From contig JAYGXS010000005.1 in assembly GCA_036362985.1 (NCBI GenBank), positions 23,657,676 to 23,721,675 of the forward strand: a stretch of DNA of 64,000 bases, read 5' to 3'. A program made the translations under genes and the position numbers. Below are positions 22,690-33,505 of the stretch, piece after piece (positions within the stretch are counted from its first letter, which is position 1; each line of letters begins with the position of its first letter). This stretch comes from Ligula intestinalis (Eukaryota > Platyhelminthes > Cestoda > Diphyllobothriidea > Diphyllobothriidae). Below the pieces are notes generated by a model. That model did no database searches. It was not told where the DNA came from and worked only from the letters and a program-made list of their open reading frames with translations.

Positions 22690-24320
22690 TGACTCCTGTT
22701 TTACGCCGTCGTAAAACAACCCCGCTGTTTGAAAACTGACCTCGTGGTAGGTGTTAACATCATCTCAAACAGCCTTTAGGGCAGCTTTTAGTTGATCGTG
22801 CACACACATACAGAGAGTTCTGCTTGACGACTAGTCCGTTCTAACTCTAGAATAGGACCTAAGGGGGATAAATAAGTCTACTAACTGTACCTTGGTGTTG
22901 GGCTGTTCTTAAAGCGCGTATATGTTATGTTGTAAAGCCCCACCGCTAAGATGATGAGACGCTATTTTCATGATACAGTCGGAACAGTCGAGTTTGGTAG
23001 ACTTAAGACGGCAAGTCAGGTCAGCCAAAAGGCACGTGCTCACAAATGCAATCAGATCTTCGAATCGATACAGGCAGGCTACTCAGAAGCAGAATAAAAA
23101 GCGATAGCCGAAAAAGGAAGCTTCTAGAGTGTGAGAGAGAGGCAAATGTTTTAGCAATCGCATCTTTCTCTGAACTGCATCCTCTCCCTCACCTCTTCCC
23201 TTCTATGTTCTATCAGGCTTGTAGCGGTCTAAGTATTTTATGTACAATCATCAGGCCAAGTCCTCAGGTGGAAGATAAAAGACAGAAATCACCGGAATGA
23301 GGACTTTATTGTGCACAGAACCCCGACTTGCTGTATCAGACAGCAATGGTCAGTGGCAAAGCCAGGACTGGTTTTGACTGCGTCCAGTCCTGCCCGAGAG
23401 TGTCGTCTGATGAGTGTTGTGATAATGACAGCGAGTTCAAGTGGTTTGCTATTGGTATGTTGCTCGAGGGGATGTCACCAGCAGATTCGGAAAGCTCCAG
23501 CGACAGAGACAAACATCGTAGGCCCAAGAGTCGCTTCTTTGTCTTAACAAACGGTTTCGAACCAGGCCTTGGTTGAACTGTCACCTGTTCGCGTTTTCAT
23601 CCATAAGTAGTCATCTGTTTGAAAGTTGCCTACTAGTCTATCTCGCTGACGATTATCCAATTTACCTTTCATCAAGGTAAAACGCAAGAAAAACTACGAG
23701 GGTCGAAGTCGCTTAGTCAGCTCTCTCCTAGGGAGTGTTGATAGTGTAATGAATGTAATGATATTTATGTTAGAACTATTATCATCGTACCTGCGTACCT
23801 TGAGGCGCTGTTCATCGACTATTTATGCACGCCTGAGTGACCATACAAATACGAAAAATATTGGCTTACGTCTTAATCTCCTGGCACAACAAAACTGTTA
23901 AGATGTAGTCAGAAGTTTAAATGGCCGCTTATTAATGGGCGTTTCTGCGGTTGTTTTATTCCTATTTTGAGAAATCCGGTGCACATTAAAAGCCTAATTG
24001 CTGCTTTCTAGGACATAAACACAGTTTTTAAAGGCACTTCTTCTGGTCCTCTAAAAGTAATCCGCTCATTAACACTCAGTTTTATCTGACTTGGGAGAAC
24101 TAAAAATGGAAATTTAAAGTGTACAGAGTATCTTTCGTTTAGATTTCTCTGTTTAGGTTGATGGTTTATAATGGAAAAAATGCGCATATCATATTATTTA
24201 GGATATTGTTTAGCTGCAAGTCAATTTTGATTTGCGCGCCTCAATTTGTACACCTGCTGCTTGATAAAATGCTGTATCTTTTGAAAGCAAAGACGCAGAT
24301 ACCTTACACAGTTATATAAA
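22690..24320. other. Intron 1 sequence; weak LTR-A-like remnant
   Basis: At 23290-23350 the string gaggactttattgtgcacag followed by ccccgacttgctg resembles the polyadenylation region of LTR family A. Nothing else is recognised. The frames at 23311-23584 are antisense or overlapping and show no motifs. Confidence 0.4.
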
Positions 24321-24323
24321 AGA

Positions 24324-25161
24324 TGTTTTAACGGTGACTTCCGGGATGTAACCGTCTAGTTACACCCGTTCGAATCCCCAAAGGAAGAACACAATAAGAA
24401 GGGTGTAACTTTGTTATGTATCCGGAAGAGGGTTTATTGTATACAAAACCCGGAGTTGCTGTCTCGGGTAGTAATTGCCGCTGGTTGATCTCCAGCGAGC
24501 TGAACGTCCCCGCTTCGAGGCTACCCCGGCATCGGGGAGCAGACTGGCGGTGTTCTCACAGTCCGTGTTGCACCTCACTGTCTGAGAGGTAAGAATGGCT
24601 TATAAGGGATTGCCATACGCGTTCGCTTGTATGTGTGTGTGTGTCGTAGCCCATAGTTGGATCAGGAATCCCCGCCGGAATCCAAACTGGGAGTAGTTGG
24701 GAGACGGAGAAAAGCCGCGACCTCGACCGGCTTGAGCCACAGGTCCGCGGGAGTGAGGTGGGTGCCTGGCCGAGAACTGCAGGCGAACAGATGACGGCAG
24801 TCATGCGGCGAGACGCCGCAGTCGGGACAGCAGTCGGGTATGGATGGGTCGAGCCGGTGCTGGTACTGGCGAAGGAGCATGCAGTAGCCACTGCGTTCGC
24901 TTGTGGCATCATTGGGCGCTTGGGATAAGGTCACGAGACTAATTAGCAGGCACGTAAGCTTGTGTGCGCCTGTATTCTCTCCAGAGGTTTAGGTCATCGC
25001 GCGTGGACAGTCATCGCGTGGGCGCAACCCCAACGAAGGCATATGACCTTAAAGGCAGCCCTCATGTTGACAAAGGAATCTTTTTTGCAGTCGGCGGCAG
25101 GCACGATGCCTCAGGAGAGCCCGCAAGGCTGCTAGCTTTCGGTCAGGCTACACTCCTAACA
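24324..25161 (-). mobile_element. Solo LTR, family A, with LINE insertion
   Basis: It begins TGTTTTAACGGTGAC and ends GGCTACACTCCTAACA, flanked by aaaga/aaagg (4 of 5 bases equal). The LINE fragment 24631-24892 plus its 12-bp duplication interrupts it. The element stops only 30 bp before exon 2 of the ligase gene. Confidence 0.87.
24631..24892 (-). mobile_element. 5'-truncated LINE family 1 inserted in LTR A
   Basis: 262 bp encoding the C-terminal Cys/His cluster (DCCPDCGVSPHDCRHLFAC) and the 3' UTR with (AC)n tail. It is nearly identical to 3036-3300. A perfect 12-bp duplication GCGTTCGCTTGT flanks it (24619-24630 and 24893-24904). High similarity to the long copy implies recent activity. 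Confidence 0.93.
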
Positions 25162-25191
25162 AAAGGTCCCTCTTTATCCTCCGTCCGACAG

Positions 25192-25345
25192 CTCCCTCGG
25201 TACAATGGGCGTTCCAGTGCAATACGAGCGGAATTTTCGCGCAAAATTGGAGTATTTTCGTGCCCAGTGTGCTAACCACCTACTCAGTGGCCACGCCAAG
25301 CTCAATATTTCCCGAGATGATCTCCTGGAGGACTCCTTTCAACAG
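25192..25345 (+). CDS. E3 ubiquitin ligase, start of HECT N-lobe
   Basis: It encodes GVPVQYERNFRAKLEYFRAQ and LNISRDDLLEDSFQQ, the first helices of the HECT domain (compare the GVPQAYERSFRWKL and VSRQTLFEDSFQQI regions of WWP1-type ligases). The acceptor is CCGTCCGACAG and the donor is CAG|GTTCGT. The first base completes the codon left by exon 1, and the exon ends on a codon boundary. The N-lobe binds the E2 enzyme. The acceptor pyrimidine tract directly abuts an LTR insertion. Confidence 0.95.
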
Positions 25346-25560
25346 GTTCGTAAAAAGCTGCCAATTTTTGCATTATCTGCATACATCAGATTGTTCTCTC
25401 TCTCTCTCTCTCTTGCTCATTTGAAGTCTTTTTTGAATCATACCCATCCCCTGTCCAAAATAACAGGCACAGTGGTCATAGCGACTTGGTTAAAACATAA
25501 CGAGAGAGTAAAAATCGTCAGTTATTGTTCTTGTTATCCGGAAGCAGATGAAGTAGAAAC

Positions 25561-26127
25561 TGTTATAACGGTGACATCTGAGGTGTTTCACCGTCGAATT
25601 ACGCTTTTTGCAATCCCCAAGGAAGAGCACAATAGAAAAGGCGTAATCCTGGGGTCCACCCAGAGGAGGGTTTATTGATGTATCAAACCCAGGAGTTGCT
25701 GTCTTGGGTGGCTGTAGCCGCTGGTTGATCTCCAGCGAGATGCATATCCCCGCTTCCGAGCTAGCCCGGAATCGCGGGGCGGACTGCGGTGTCTTCGTAG
25801 TCCGCGTGGGATGGAACTCTCTCTTGTCTGCTAGGGACTGTGGCTTATAAGAGATTGTCTGCGCGTTCTCTTGTGGCTTGATTGGCCGCATTGGGATAAC
25901 GTCACTCGACCATTTGACCCTCGGGTAACAATGACCAGTTGTGACTTGCGTAAGCTCGCTTGCGTGTCCGGTCTGAGGTCATTTCTCGGGCTCAGCCCAG
26001 TGAACGCATATGACCTTAGAGGCAGTCGGCTATTGAACAATGGAATCATTTTGGCGGTCTGCGACAGGCACGATGCCTTAGGGAGCCGACAAGGTTGCTC
26101 ATCCTTGGCCAGACTACCGTTCTAAAA
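25561..26127 (-). mobile_element. Solo LTR, family A, intact ends and perfect 5-bp duplication
   Basis: 567 bp from TGTTATAACGGTGACA to GACTACCGTTCTAAAA, flanked by GAAAC at 25556-25560 and 26128-26132. On the minus strand it carries AATAAA (about 25670) and a TATAAG-like motif (about 25853). There is no internal retroelement sequence next to it. Confidence 0.93.
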
Positions 26128-26613
26128 GAAACCTCAGGGCTAACTTAAGTCATTTTAATCGTCACATTTTAATTTTGCCAGGCATATAAGTAGGTATGCA
26201 CGTTCAGTAGATAAGGTTGCACCTCACCTGCGTCTGCATGCAGCTCCTGTTTGATGCGAGTCTAAGACTACCACGGTTTACCGTGGCTGAGAAGACAGCC
26301 ATCTGACGCATTTACAGGACCCACCATCAGCCCAGTGCATGCTGTTTGTGTGTAGTCGCAAATGAGTGGCCTGGGCAGTTAGACAGCGATGGCTTCTTCT
26401 AATCACCTGGTTGCTTGTGTGTCAAGAGGTCCAGGTCGTGCCGTGGCGCGCGTGCGCAGACGGGTTCGTCCGCCATGTCAGACGCCTGCGTCTGATCCTT
26501 CGACCTTCGTTCTTCTTGACTCTGTCTTGACTCCTGGCACAGTTGGATGAGGGAAGAGAAAGCGAGAGTGCAGTAGATGCCGTGCAAATCGACTTTTCCC
26601 GAAAGCTAATCCA

Positions 26614-26832
26614 CGGGCCATTGTGTGTATTGTAGCCTACTGTTGGATCAGGATAGCCACCCAAAAGCACCGGGAGACGCTAATCTCTTTTCTCCTCGAC
26701 AACGGGTCTCTGGTGGAGACGCTGGAAACCTGTCTTGGCGTTCGGCGGGAATTGGACCCGCGTAGTAGAGAAGGCCTTTACCGGAAGCCAACGCTCTAAC
26801 CACCTGAGCTACAAACGCCCCACCTCGCGCCA
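26614..26832 (-). mobile_element. Chimeric SINE: tRNA-like head plus LINE 1 body and tail
   Basis: Minus strand: the head (26832-26745) has GGCGTTT pairing with GAACGCC as a full acceptor stem, GTAGCTCAGGTGGTTAGAGC as D arm with A box, and GCGGGTCCAATTCCCGC as T arm with B box. The anticodon arm does not pair well. Next, 26744-26650 matches LINE 1 ORF sequence (as at 3350-3440), and 26650-26614 matches the LINE 3' end with an (AC)n-like tail. RNA polymerase III transcription with LINE-supplied reverse transcription is the expected life cycle. Confidence 0.8.
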
Positions 26833-26839
26833 TGCATTT

Positions 26840-26985
26840 TATCACACTTGGGTCGATTTCAACCGCCTAACTTTACCGCTCGTTTGGTGGTTAAAGCGTT
26901 GGCTTCCGGTAAACATCTCCTCTACTACGCGGTTTCAAATCCCACCGAACACTTCGCATTTTTTTCACAATTGGGTCAACTCAAA
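26840..26985 (+). mobile_element. tRNA-derived SINE, second copy, opposite strand
   Basis: The plus strand repeats the head of the neighbouring SINE (TTTGGTGGTTAAAGCGTTGG, CTTCCGGTAAA, CTCTACTACGCGGTTTCAAA), then has a different tail, TTTTTTCACAATTGGGTCAA. It lies back to back with the minus-strand SINE, so the pair forms an inverted repeat around 26840. Confidence 0.68.
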
Positions 26986-27624
26986 ACAATGGGGGATATT
27001 CGAATTTCCCAAATGAAGTTCCTTTCCAGTGGAAGTATCCCCACGTCAACTCACACTACATCACCTTGCGTCTACCTCAAAATGTTTTTTTTTGAGCATG
27101 GACATCAGTCGGCAGGCAAACATTGACAGAAAACGCTATCATGTCGTTTTGATGGGAGGTTAGTTTTTAGGGGGGAGAGGAATGTTTGCCTTAGAAACGG
27201 ACTGTGCCGTTGCTGGATTGTGTGAGCACATCATGTCTCCTGTCATTCGGGCTGTTCTGAGTTAGTCGTCCATGTGCGTGACACACGCAAACAAAACAGC
27301 CTGCACCCTCTGAAGTTAAAATGACAGTTAAGTGATGAACCTTTTTGGGTGGTTCTGTACGAAAACGGGCGGGGGGGGGGTTCATGTCCATCAACGCTCA
27401 GTCTCATTGACAGCTGCGGAGAAGGCTCAGAGACAGTCCATACTGGGTTAAATCTCGTGAAACTGGAAATTCCCTCAAAAATTGTGTTCACTGATGTGCT
27501 GATGTGAGATTAACCCACGATGATGATGACGACAGAAAGGATACTTTGCCAATACAAGCGAACATCCGTGTCCCAGGAAGCAATTGAGAAGAAGAAGAAG
27601 ACTCGATCGCTGGGACAATATGTT

Positions 27625-27676
27625 GATTCGCCTGACGTTTCGATATCCGTCGCGGATTCTTCATCAGAGACATGAG
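27625..27676 (-). ncRNA. Hammerhead ribozyme of a Penelope-like element
   Basis: Minus strand: TGTCT (stem I), CTGATGA (core), a stem-loop with ATCCG/CGGAT around CGA (stem II), CGAAAC, then GTC with predicted cleavage before AGGCG. AGGCG pairs with the first strand of stem I using wobble pairs. Stem III is only the self-complementary ACGT, as in short-stem hammerheads that work as dimers. Hammerhead motifs are established for PLEs. The outer pair of stem II is mismatched here (A/C), so activity is uncertain. Confidence 0.72.
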
Positions 27677-27759
27677 TAGCAGAAAGGTTCAGTATGCACA
27701 GACGTTTGCAGTATTTATAGTACACAGTCATTACTGCAAGCATACGACGACAATTAACG

Positions 27760-28479
27760 TTAATTGCCTTCTTGTGCGTGGACTGCTTGTTGGACGGCAC
27801 GCGGGCTCTGACCTGTTGAACTTTCCTCACGGGCGGTGAGCTCGGGCATGATGATTGCTCGGCCGTCTGGCTCCCCGGTGTTGGTGTACGATGAGGCGGT
27901 GGCCTGCCCGTTCCTCAAGTGACGGCATGCTTTGGCCAAATTGAATCTCAGGATTGAATATGGATTGGGCAAATCGTTGCACTTGTTGATGGATTGGGGG
28001 CCCGTGAACCATGACTGAAGTAGTTCTCGGCTCACCCGATTGTCACCTCTTGCGAGAATTTCGGCCTTATCAAATTTGAAGGTGTGGCCGGGTCTCGTCG
28101 AATGAACCGCAACTTGAGAATTGGCATCGTTTCGCCGCACTGCAGCCGCGTGTTCGGCAATTCGCGTCCTGAGAAGTCTGCCAGTTTCTCCGACGTAGTT
28201 GCTTTGACCGCAACTGCGCCAGATCCTGCAGACGACCCCAGATGTTTCTTGCCGTGGCAGTGGGTCTTTTGGCTTCACTATCTGACGCCTTATAGTTGCC
28301 TCCGGCCTGTGTGGGACTCCAACTCCAAGTGGTGCGAGAAGGCGGCCGACTGCTTCCGATACGTTTTTGACATACGGGATCGAACGCCAAATCTTGGGGT
28401 CGGTGTGCTTTTGTTGGCCATCTCGTTTGCGCAAGCACCGGTTGACGAAGTTGCGCGGGTAGCCATTTTCTCTGAACAC
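27760..28479 (-). pseudogene. PLE protein fragment with GIY-YIG endonuclease domain
   Basis: The 239-codon frame opens in the RT-to-nuclease linker (FRENGYPRNFVNRCLRKR). The GIY-YIG core follows: GVVCRIW...NYVGETGRLLRTRIAEH (YVG in place of YIG; catalytic-type Arg in TGRLLRTR), then QVAVHSTRPGHTFKFDKAEI and the C-terminal SINKCNDLPNPY. The linker extends upstream in frame to about 28560 (DCSEEEDKVAEVEYLRRVF) before a stop. The domain nicks DNA during insertion. It is incomplete because the reverse transcriptase is missing. Confidence 0.87.
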
Positions 28480-29089
28480 CCGTCGGAGGTACTCTACCTC
28501 GGCAACTTTGTCTTCTTCTTCGCTGCAGTCGACAGGATATTCCTCGAGTTAAAAAGCGCAAAAGCCTCAACAAATACATAGTTTTTCAGGAATTTACCGC
28601 ACCCTCCTCATTTTATTCCGTTTCATTTCGAACTTTCTCACTTCCCTGCGTCAGTGAGCATTCCTCGTATGGCCGCTTCCGGGGGACTACAGTAATGAAA
28701 GCCTGATTACATCTCAGCAGGTTGACTTTCCGCCTATCCAAACAGATCCTTGATTATGTTAACCAATAGCAGTTGTTCTAATAGTTTTCTTGGTCTATAA
28801 GCTGCATTTTCAGTCATTTTGGTCCCTTCTGTAGCCTTCGCAATCGATTTTTAGCTGAATAAAACACATATACTTGACTTTAATTTCCTTCCTCTTGCGG
28901 ACTTTTGCCAGTAGGCAGCCCTACGAGGAAACCTTACTGCCGCTTCTCCGGTTGGTCTCCTAATTACACTTTCTTTTGACCGAAAACTTACATTTTTTGC
29001 CCTCACTATTACGCATTTGGCTTCGTAGACTTTGCGAGTTTAGAATACTCCACCTAACAGGCTTCCCAAGTCAACCGTCCATTAGTAAA

Positions 29090-29560
29090 CAGGGTTTAAT
29101 GTGAAGGTTCGCGTTCTAGGTGGTGGCCTGAGTAAGGAAGTGGGCTGGTCGGGCAACGGAACCGTTTTTTCGTTGTTCTGATCTTTCCAGCTCGTGCAGG
29201 AGTTCATCTTCAGAGATAACAGCAGCCTCAAGAGGGAGCAATTATAGGGAGTGTCAACCAAGCAAATATTAGAGACATACGTCCTGATTTGACAACGCAG
29301 GCCCCCGTACGCCGCCGACAAATCGATACGGCCGGTTCACCGAGTTCCCGGACGTGGGCCAGGCTTCAATAAGTTGTCGGCTTGTCTTATTTCCTGTTTG
29401 GACGAATATCGTGACGACTGTGAAGTTGAATTCATACCCCTTTTTGTAGGTGTAAGTAACAACTTGCGATAATTCGTCACCCCGTCGCAAAGCCTGCTTA
29501 CTTTCATGTATGACCTTTGTAATTGAAGGACTGCTTCGGCATAGGATGTGACACACTACT
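29090..29560 (-). mobile_element. Penelope-like element fragment, second subfamily
   Basis: The minus-strand 95-codon frame (29556-29269) contains HESKQALRRGDELSQVVTYT, YKKGYEFNFTVV and KTSRQLIEAW...NSVNRPYRF, the second half of a GIY-YIG domain. The tail (29230-29120) has ggtcgggcaacggaaccgtt, shared with 36425 and 37235. It is truncated and decayed. Confidence 0.75.
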
Positions 29561-30629
29561 CCAGATTTTTATTTTGGATTTAGTCGGTCCTTTCGTCATC
29601 ACCCCGCTGCGCATGGTAATTTTAAGTCCTTGCGGAATTCCAATATTTATCCTGCTTTGAGGCGCTCAGTCGATTTCGGTGGTGATTCTGTTTGCGTCCT
29701 TCGGGGCCGAACGTGTAGGCATTCGGTTCCAAACGCCCTCGAATATCCATTCCACGTGAAATACTCACAAATATATCGGGCATCGCGTATCTTCTTCTCA
29801 TGTCTGCTGCAATAACGCTAAATCTGTTTTAAAAGCCTTCTCCCACAGTTTGTTTTGCGAGCAACCGGATATTTGCTGTGAAAACTGAGAAGTTGTGTTG
29901 TGTTCGTTGTGTTTCTGTAAACCGTATCGCACCGTCAAGTTTTCGCTTGACGAGGACGTCAAGAAAAGGCAGCTGCTACTCTTGCATTTCTTCACTCGTG
30001 AACTTCATGTCAGGAAACAATATGTTAACCAAGTCGTGGCAATTTTGCTTGATTGTTACAAACGTGTCAAATTAGTGGAGCCAAACGACAGGCTCATTTT
30101 GGATGAAGGCAGTATTCAATAGCTTCTGTAGGACCAGTTCTACCACTTAGCCGGAAGTAAGAGGGAGGGGGCATTGGAGCTCCTTTGATCTGTTCATAGG
30201 TTTCTCCAGCAAGGGTAAAGCGCGTGTTTACGTTCGATTTATTTACACTCGCCATAATTGTGCCTCTTTGTTGCCGCTGATATGTTTTATGAATTTATGC
30301 AATTTTGGAAGCGTAGGACAGTGAGCAAACTGTTCCTGTGCCCGACCAGCCTTCCTCACCCAGAAACAAGGCATGCGTTAATGGTCGCTATCGGCCCGTT
30401 TAAATTACAAACCTTATCGCGTACTTATTGCAAAATAAGTAGTCAGTATTTTGTGAATAGATCATGCTCTAGATTCAACGCGTGGTGATTTGAGCTCAGT
30501 CATATTGCCAACGTTCTTGCACATATTACCAGTAATAGCTCTGGCCACACAGTAAGGCTGTAAAAATAGCTAAAAAGGCCAATGTCACTGAAATAGTCCA
30601 GGAAAAAAAAACTATTGAGAACAAGACAG

Positions 30630-30690
30630 CTCGATCGAGTCGTCTCCTTCTCAATTACCTTCTGGGACTCGCATGTTAGCTTTAAATCAG
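30630..30690 (+). mobile_element. Penelope-like element tail end
   Basis: It holds gatcgagtcgtctccttctc followed by aattaccttctggga, matching the far end of the plus-strand PLE tail at 18230-18260. Only the terminal bases are recognisable. Confidence 0.45.
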
Positions 30691-30869
30691 GCGGATTTTC
30701 GTGCTTGAATATTGCCGGAACAAATTAAAAAGTAACCGCTGAACCTGATCATGCCGGCCCGTCCTGATTACACTTTTAAGGCAAAAAGCTAAAATAATTA
30801 TTTTAAAGATGGCAAAAACAGCATGATTTATTGAATCCATGACATTTCGAGAGAGCCCTACAGTTGCTG

Positions 30870-31133
30870 CCTCTCATTGCATACCGTGAATCAGGTAAGA
30901 GAAGTTGTTGGTGCCCGAACAAGTACTCGGAAAGGAGTTTTGGGGTCAACAGAATGGCTCGTGTCCAGTAGATGTTCAGTAATCGATGAACGGGGAATTC
31001 TGTTTCCTTGTTTCACTAACCAGCTAGGGAAATGCATCTTAGCTCTGGCGGCCAATTGCCTCTGGGTTCGCCCTATGTGCTTGCATCCGCAAGTGGATGT
31101 AAATTCGTAAACACAATTTGAATTTGCGTGCAT
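30870..31133 (-). mobile_element. Penelope-like element GIY-YIG fragment
   Basis: The 80-codon minus-strand frame (31133-30891) reads CVYEFTSTCGCKHIGRTQRQ, AKMHFPSWLV and SSITEHLLDTSHSVDPKTPF. The GIY-YIG core is partly changed (KHIGRT for YIGRT). It ends 150 bp upstream of exon 3 of the ligase gene. Confidence 0.78.
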
Positions 31134-31282
31134 TTTACAACCGGACCTTCAGTATATCGCGAGCTGATTGTGCATTTGAAGAGAAATTACAAAGGAAGTC
31201 ACGCAGCCTCAGTAACGAAGTACTTGCTGTTCTCGCCAGCCCAAACTTTGAGTCTTTGCTTATTTTCCTTCCTGCTTTACAG

Positions 31283-31371
31283 GTCTCACGTCTATCCATT
31301 CCGGACATGCGCCGACGCCTGTGCATAACCTTCGTCGGTGAAGAGGGGCTCGACTACGGTGGGATTGCTCG
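31283..31371 (+). CDS. E3 ubiquitin ligase, HECT N-lobe exon
   Basis: It encodes VSRLSIPDMRRRLCITF and VGEEGLDYGGIAR, the GEEGLDYGG block that is among the most conserved in HECT ligases. The acceptor is CCTGCTTTACAG, the donor CG|GTGAGT. It enters in phase 0 after FQQ and leaves two bases of an Arg codon, which the next exon completes to give AREWFF. Confidence 0.96.
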
Positions 31372-31679
31372 GTGAGTCGGCCATTTTCTTCTGTCGAAAT
31401 GTTTAACCTTTCAGAATACTATTCAGCGAGCATACGTAGCTTTCGATAAATTCGCCTCTGGCCATTCCATTTATATAAGTAGGGAATAAAAAAGCAACAT
31501 GTGGGCAATAATATCAATCATTACAGGCAAATTAATCACGGAAATAGGAGAGGGGGGTTGGGCGTTGATAGTATTCGGCTAGTTATGAGGCGATAAGAGT
31601 TTGTTGCATCCGGACGAAGGGGGGGGGGGCGGTGGATTAGAGAAAACACGGAAGGATGCAGACAGTTAAGTAACCGAGA

Positions 31680-31925
31680 TGAAGACGACTCGATCGCTCG
31701 GACAGCACTCTTATTTGCCTGACATTTTGAGCTGAGACGATGTTTTGATGAGCTCATCATCCGAGACATAAGCAGAAAGCAGTAGCAGATACGGGTTTGC
31801 CATCCTAAACACGGAGCTTGCAGGAGGTTCTTTTGCGTACGCAAAACCGGCTTCCTCAACCGGATTGCGGTTGCTTCTGCTTTTGCTAGCTAACCCTAAC
31901 CCGGGGCCTTTGAGTAGTTTGGTAA
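31680..31925 (-). mobile_element. Penelope-like element tails, two decayed pieces
   Basis: 31680-31775 has gactcgatcgctcggacagc and a TTTGCCTGACATTTTGAG block (ribozyme tail, core degraded). 31800-31925 (tgcaggaggttcttttgcg to ttgagtagtttgg) matches 54170-54275, the C-terminal end of another PLE copy. Confidence 0.6.
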
Positions 31926-32431
31926 GACCGTGTGCATTTTCTCCTTTCCTCTACGAAATAGCGTGCGTACCGAGGTGGGGAAAATACTTCCATTGCAAGT
32001 GTAATTTAATTTTTTTGGCTCGATTGAAGTTGACTTTCTTCTCCTAACTGGGACCAATTGCTACGTTATTGCAGGTAGCTTCGCTATGTAAACTGCAGTT
32101 AGTTGCTTTCCTGACGATAAATATCATCATGCATTTCGTCACTTTCTGTCTGGTTGGTGATGGATAAGCTGGCAGACAAAGACGAATTGCATCTGTGCTT
32201 GAGAAAGACAGAAGCAGAAGCCGAAGCAGAAGTCTCATCACCGTATTTGCACCCAATAAGCGGTTCAACATCGAGAAACGGACACGCATGCGCCCATAGC
32301 AGCCAAAGACTCGCTTTGTGAAGGCAGCGCACTTTTGACACTCATTGATTAACGTTCACCTATTGGTAACAGAAGTCATTCGTTCCGCTCTGCCTTAGGA
32401 GTCATTCTCGAGGCTTGCCAGCAACCACTTG

Positions 32432-32712
<281 letters not shown>

Positions 32713-32744
32713 CTAAGTGTCACTTACTTACCTTCTTGCTTGTT

Positions 32745-33325
32745 ACGGTTTTGATCATGCTTGATCTAGCCGGCCTCAATAATGTCACGAACCGTACCTC
32801 TCCATGCGTGACAATTGGCGGCAGCGGATCTGGAAAGCTCTACCCAGTCTCTTCTCCAGCGACGGAGACCGAAGATAGACGGTCCAAGATCTGCTTCATG
32901 TCTTGACGGACGATGTCAACCCAAGTTTTCAGTTGCCCTCCTCTTCGAATTTCCAGGTAGGCTGCAGCGCCGGGTTGAGGGCAGCATAGCTAAGCTCGTG
33001 AGGCGGATGATGGAGAACGTGTCCAAACCACCTCAGCCGCCTTTCTTGAATGGCCTGAGATATCCTCGTAATACGATCGCAGCGGATGCGGACTGTCTCA
33101 TTTGAGATGAAGTCGCTATACTTAATTCGCAGGATCGTCCTCAGGCACTGGTGGTCAAAGAACTCCAGTGTTCGCTTATCTTCAGCGCACACAGCCCAGC
33201 AGTCACATTCATAGAGGAGGACTCACTGGATGGATGCACGGTATACACGAATCTTCGTGGCGATCGAGATGTCACGTCGGATCCATAGGCGCTTTCGAAG
33301 GATTGACAAATCCCACCAAGCAGCA
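32745..33325 (-). mobile_element. RTE-type LINE 3' fragment
   Basis: Minus strand contains FDHQCLRTILRIKYSDFISN, ETVRIRCDRITRISQAIQER and RLRWFGHVLHHPPHELSYAA, then the conserved 3' region also present at 57660-57860. It is frameshifted and lacks the catalytic RT. It is the same family as the fragment at 2362-2870. Confidence 0.82.
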
Positions 33326-33329
33326 TAGA

Positions 33330-33425
33330 TATCTAAATGACACCCCACTCGTGGCTCGAATCAACGACCCATTGACCAGAAGTCTAACGCTCTAACCCTT
33401 AAGCATCGTGTGAGGCACTACTTGG
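33330..33425 (-). repeat. tRNA-derived SINE head
   Basis: Minus strand: GGGTTAGAGCGTTAGACTTC (A-box part) and GTTGATTCGAGCCACGAG (B box), about 30 bp apart. It resembles a tRNA D and T arm but lacks a foldable acceptor stem. Confidence 0.5.
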
Positions 33426-33429
33426 GGTT

Positions 33430-33505
33430 GTGTGTGTGACTGGCTCATGACGGCTAATGAGTCAGAAATTGCCATTCAAATCTCCCTCGTGTTAACCGGC
33501 AACGC
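33430..33505 (+). repeat. Interspersed repeat S, copy 3
   Basis: CTCATGACGGCTAATGAGTC and AGAAATTGCCATTCAAATCT match copy 2 in inverted orientation. Confidence 0.6.

Larger units (their letters stand above)
27599..28590 (-). mobile_element. Penelope-like element, GIY-YIG end with ribozyme-bearing tail
   Basis: Best-preserved PLE copy in the window. The coding part (28590-27760) is followed by a tail with the shared blocks tgacctgttgaac, ttaattgccttcttg, GCCTGACGTTTCG and gatcgctggga, ending at 27599 next to a (GAA)n run. The RT domain expected upstream is absent, so it is 5'-truncated. Copies of the tail lie at 17.6, 18.2, 21.3, 31.7 and 63.5 kb. Confidence 0.88.

Noticed and set aside
26745..26832. 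Possible functional tRNA gene on the minus strand
   Set aside because: Acceptor, D and T arms look good, but the anticodon arm does not pair. It is fused to LINE sequence and has a neighbouring decayed copy, so a SINE is more likely.
31889..31909. ANPNPGP after a leucine run, like a 2A peptide
   Set aside because: The Glu of the motif is missing, no zinc finger or endonuclease follows, and the DNA is the antisense end of a Penelope-like fragment also seen at 54.2 kb.
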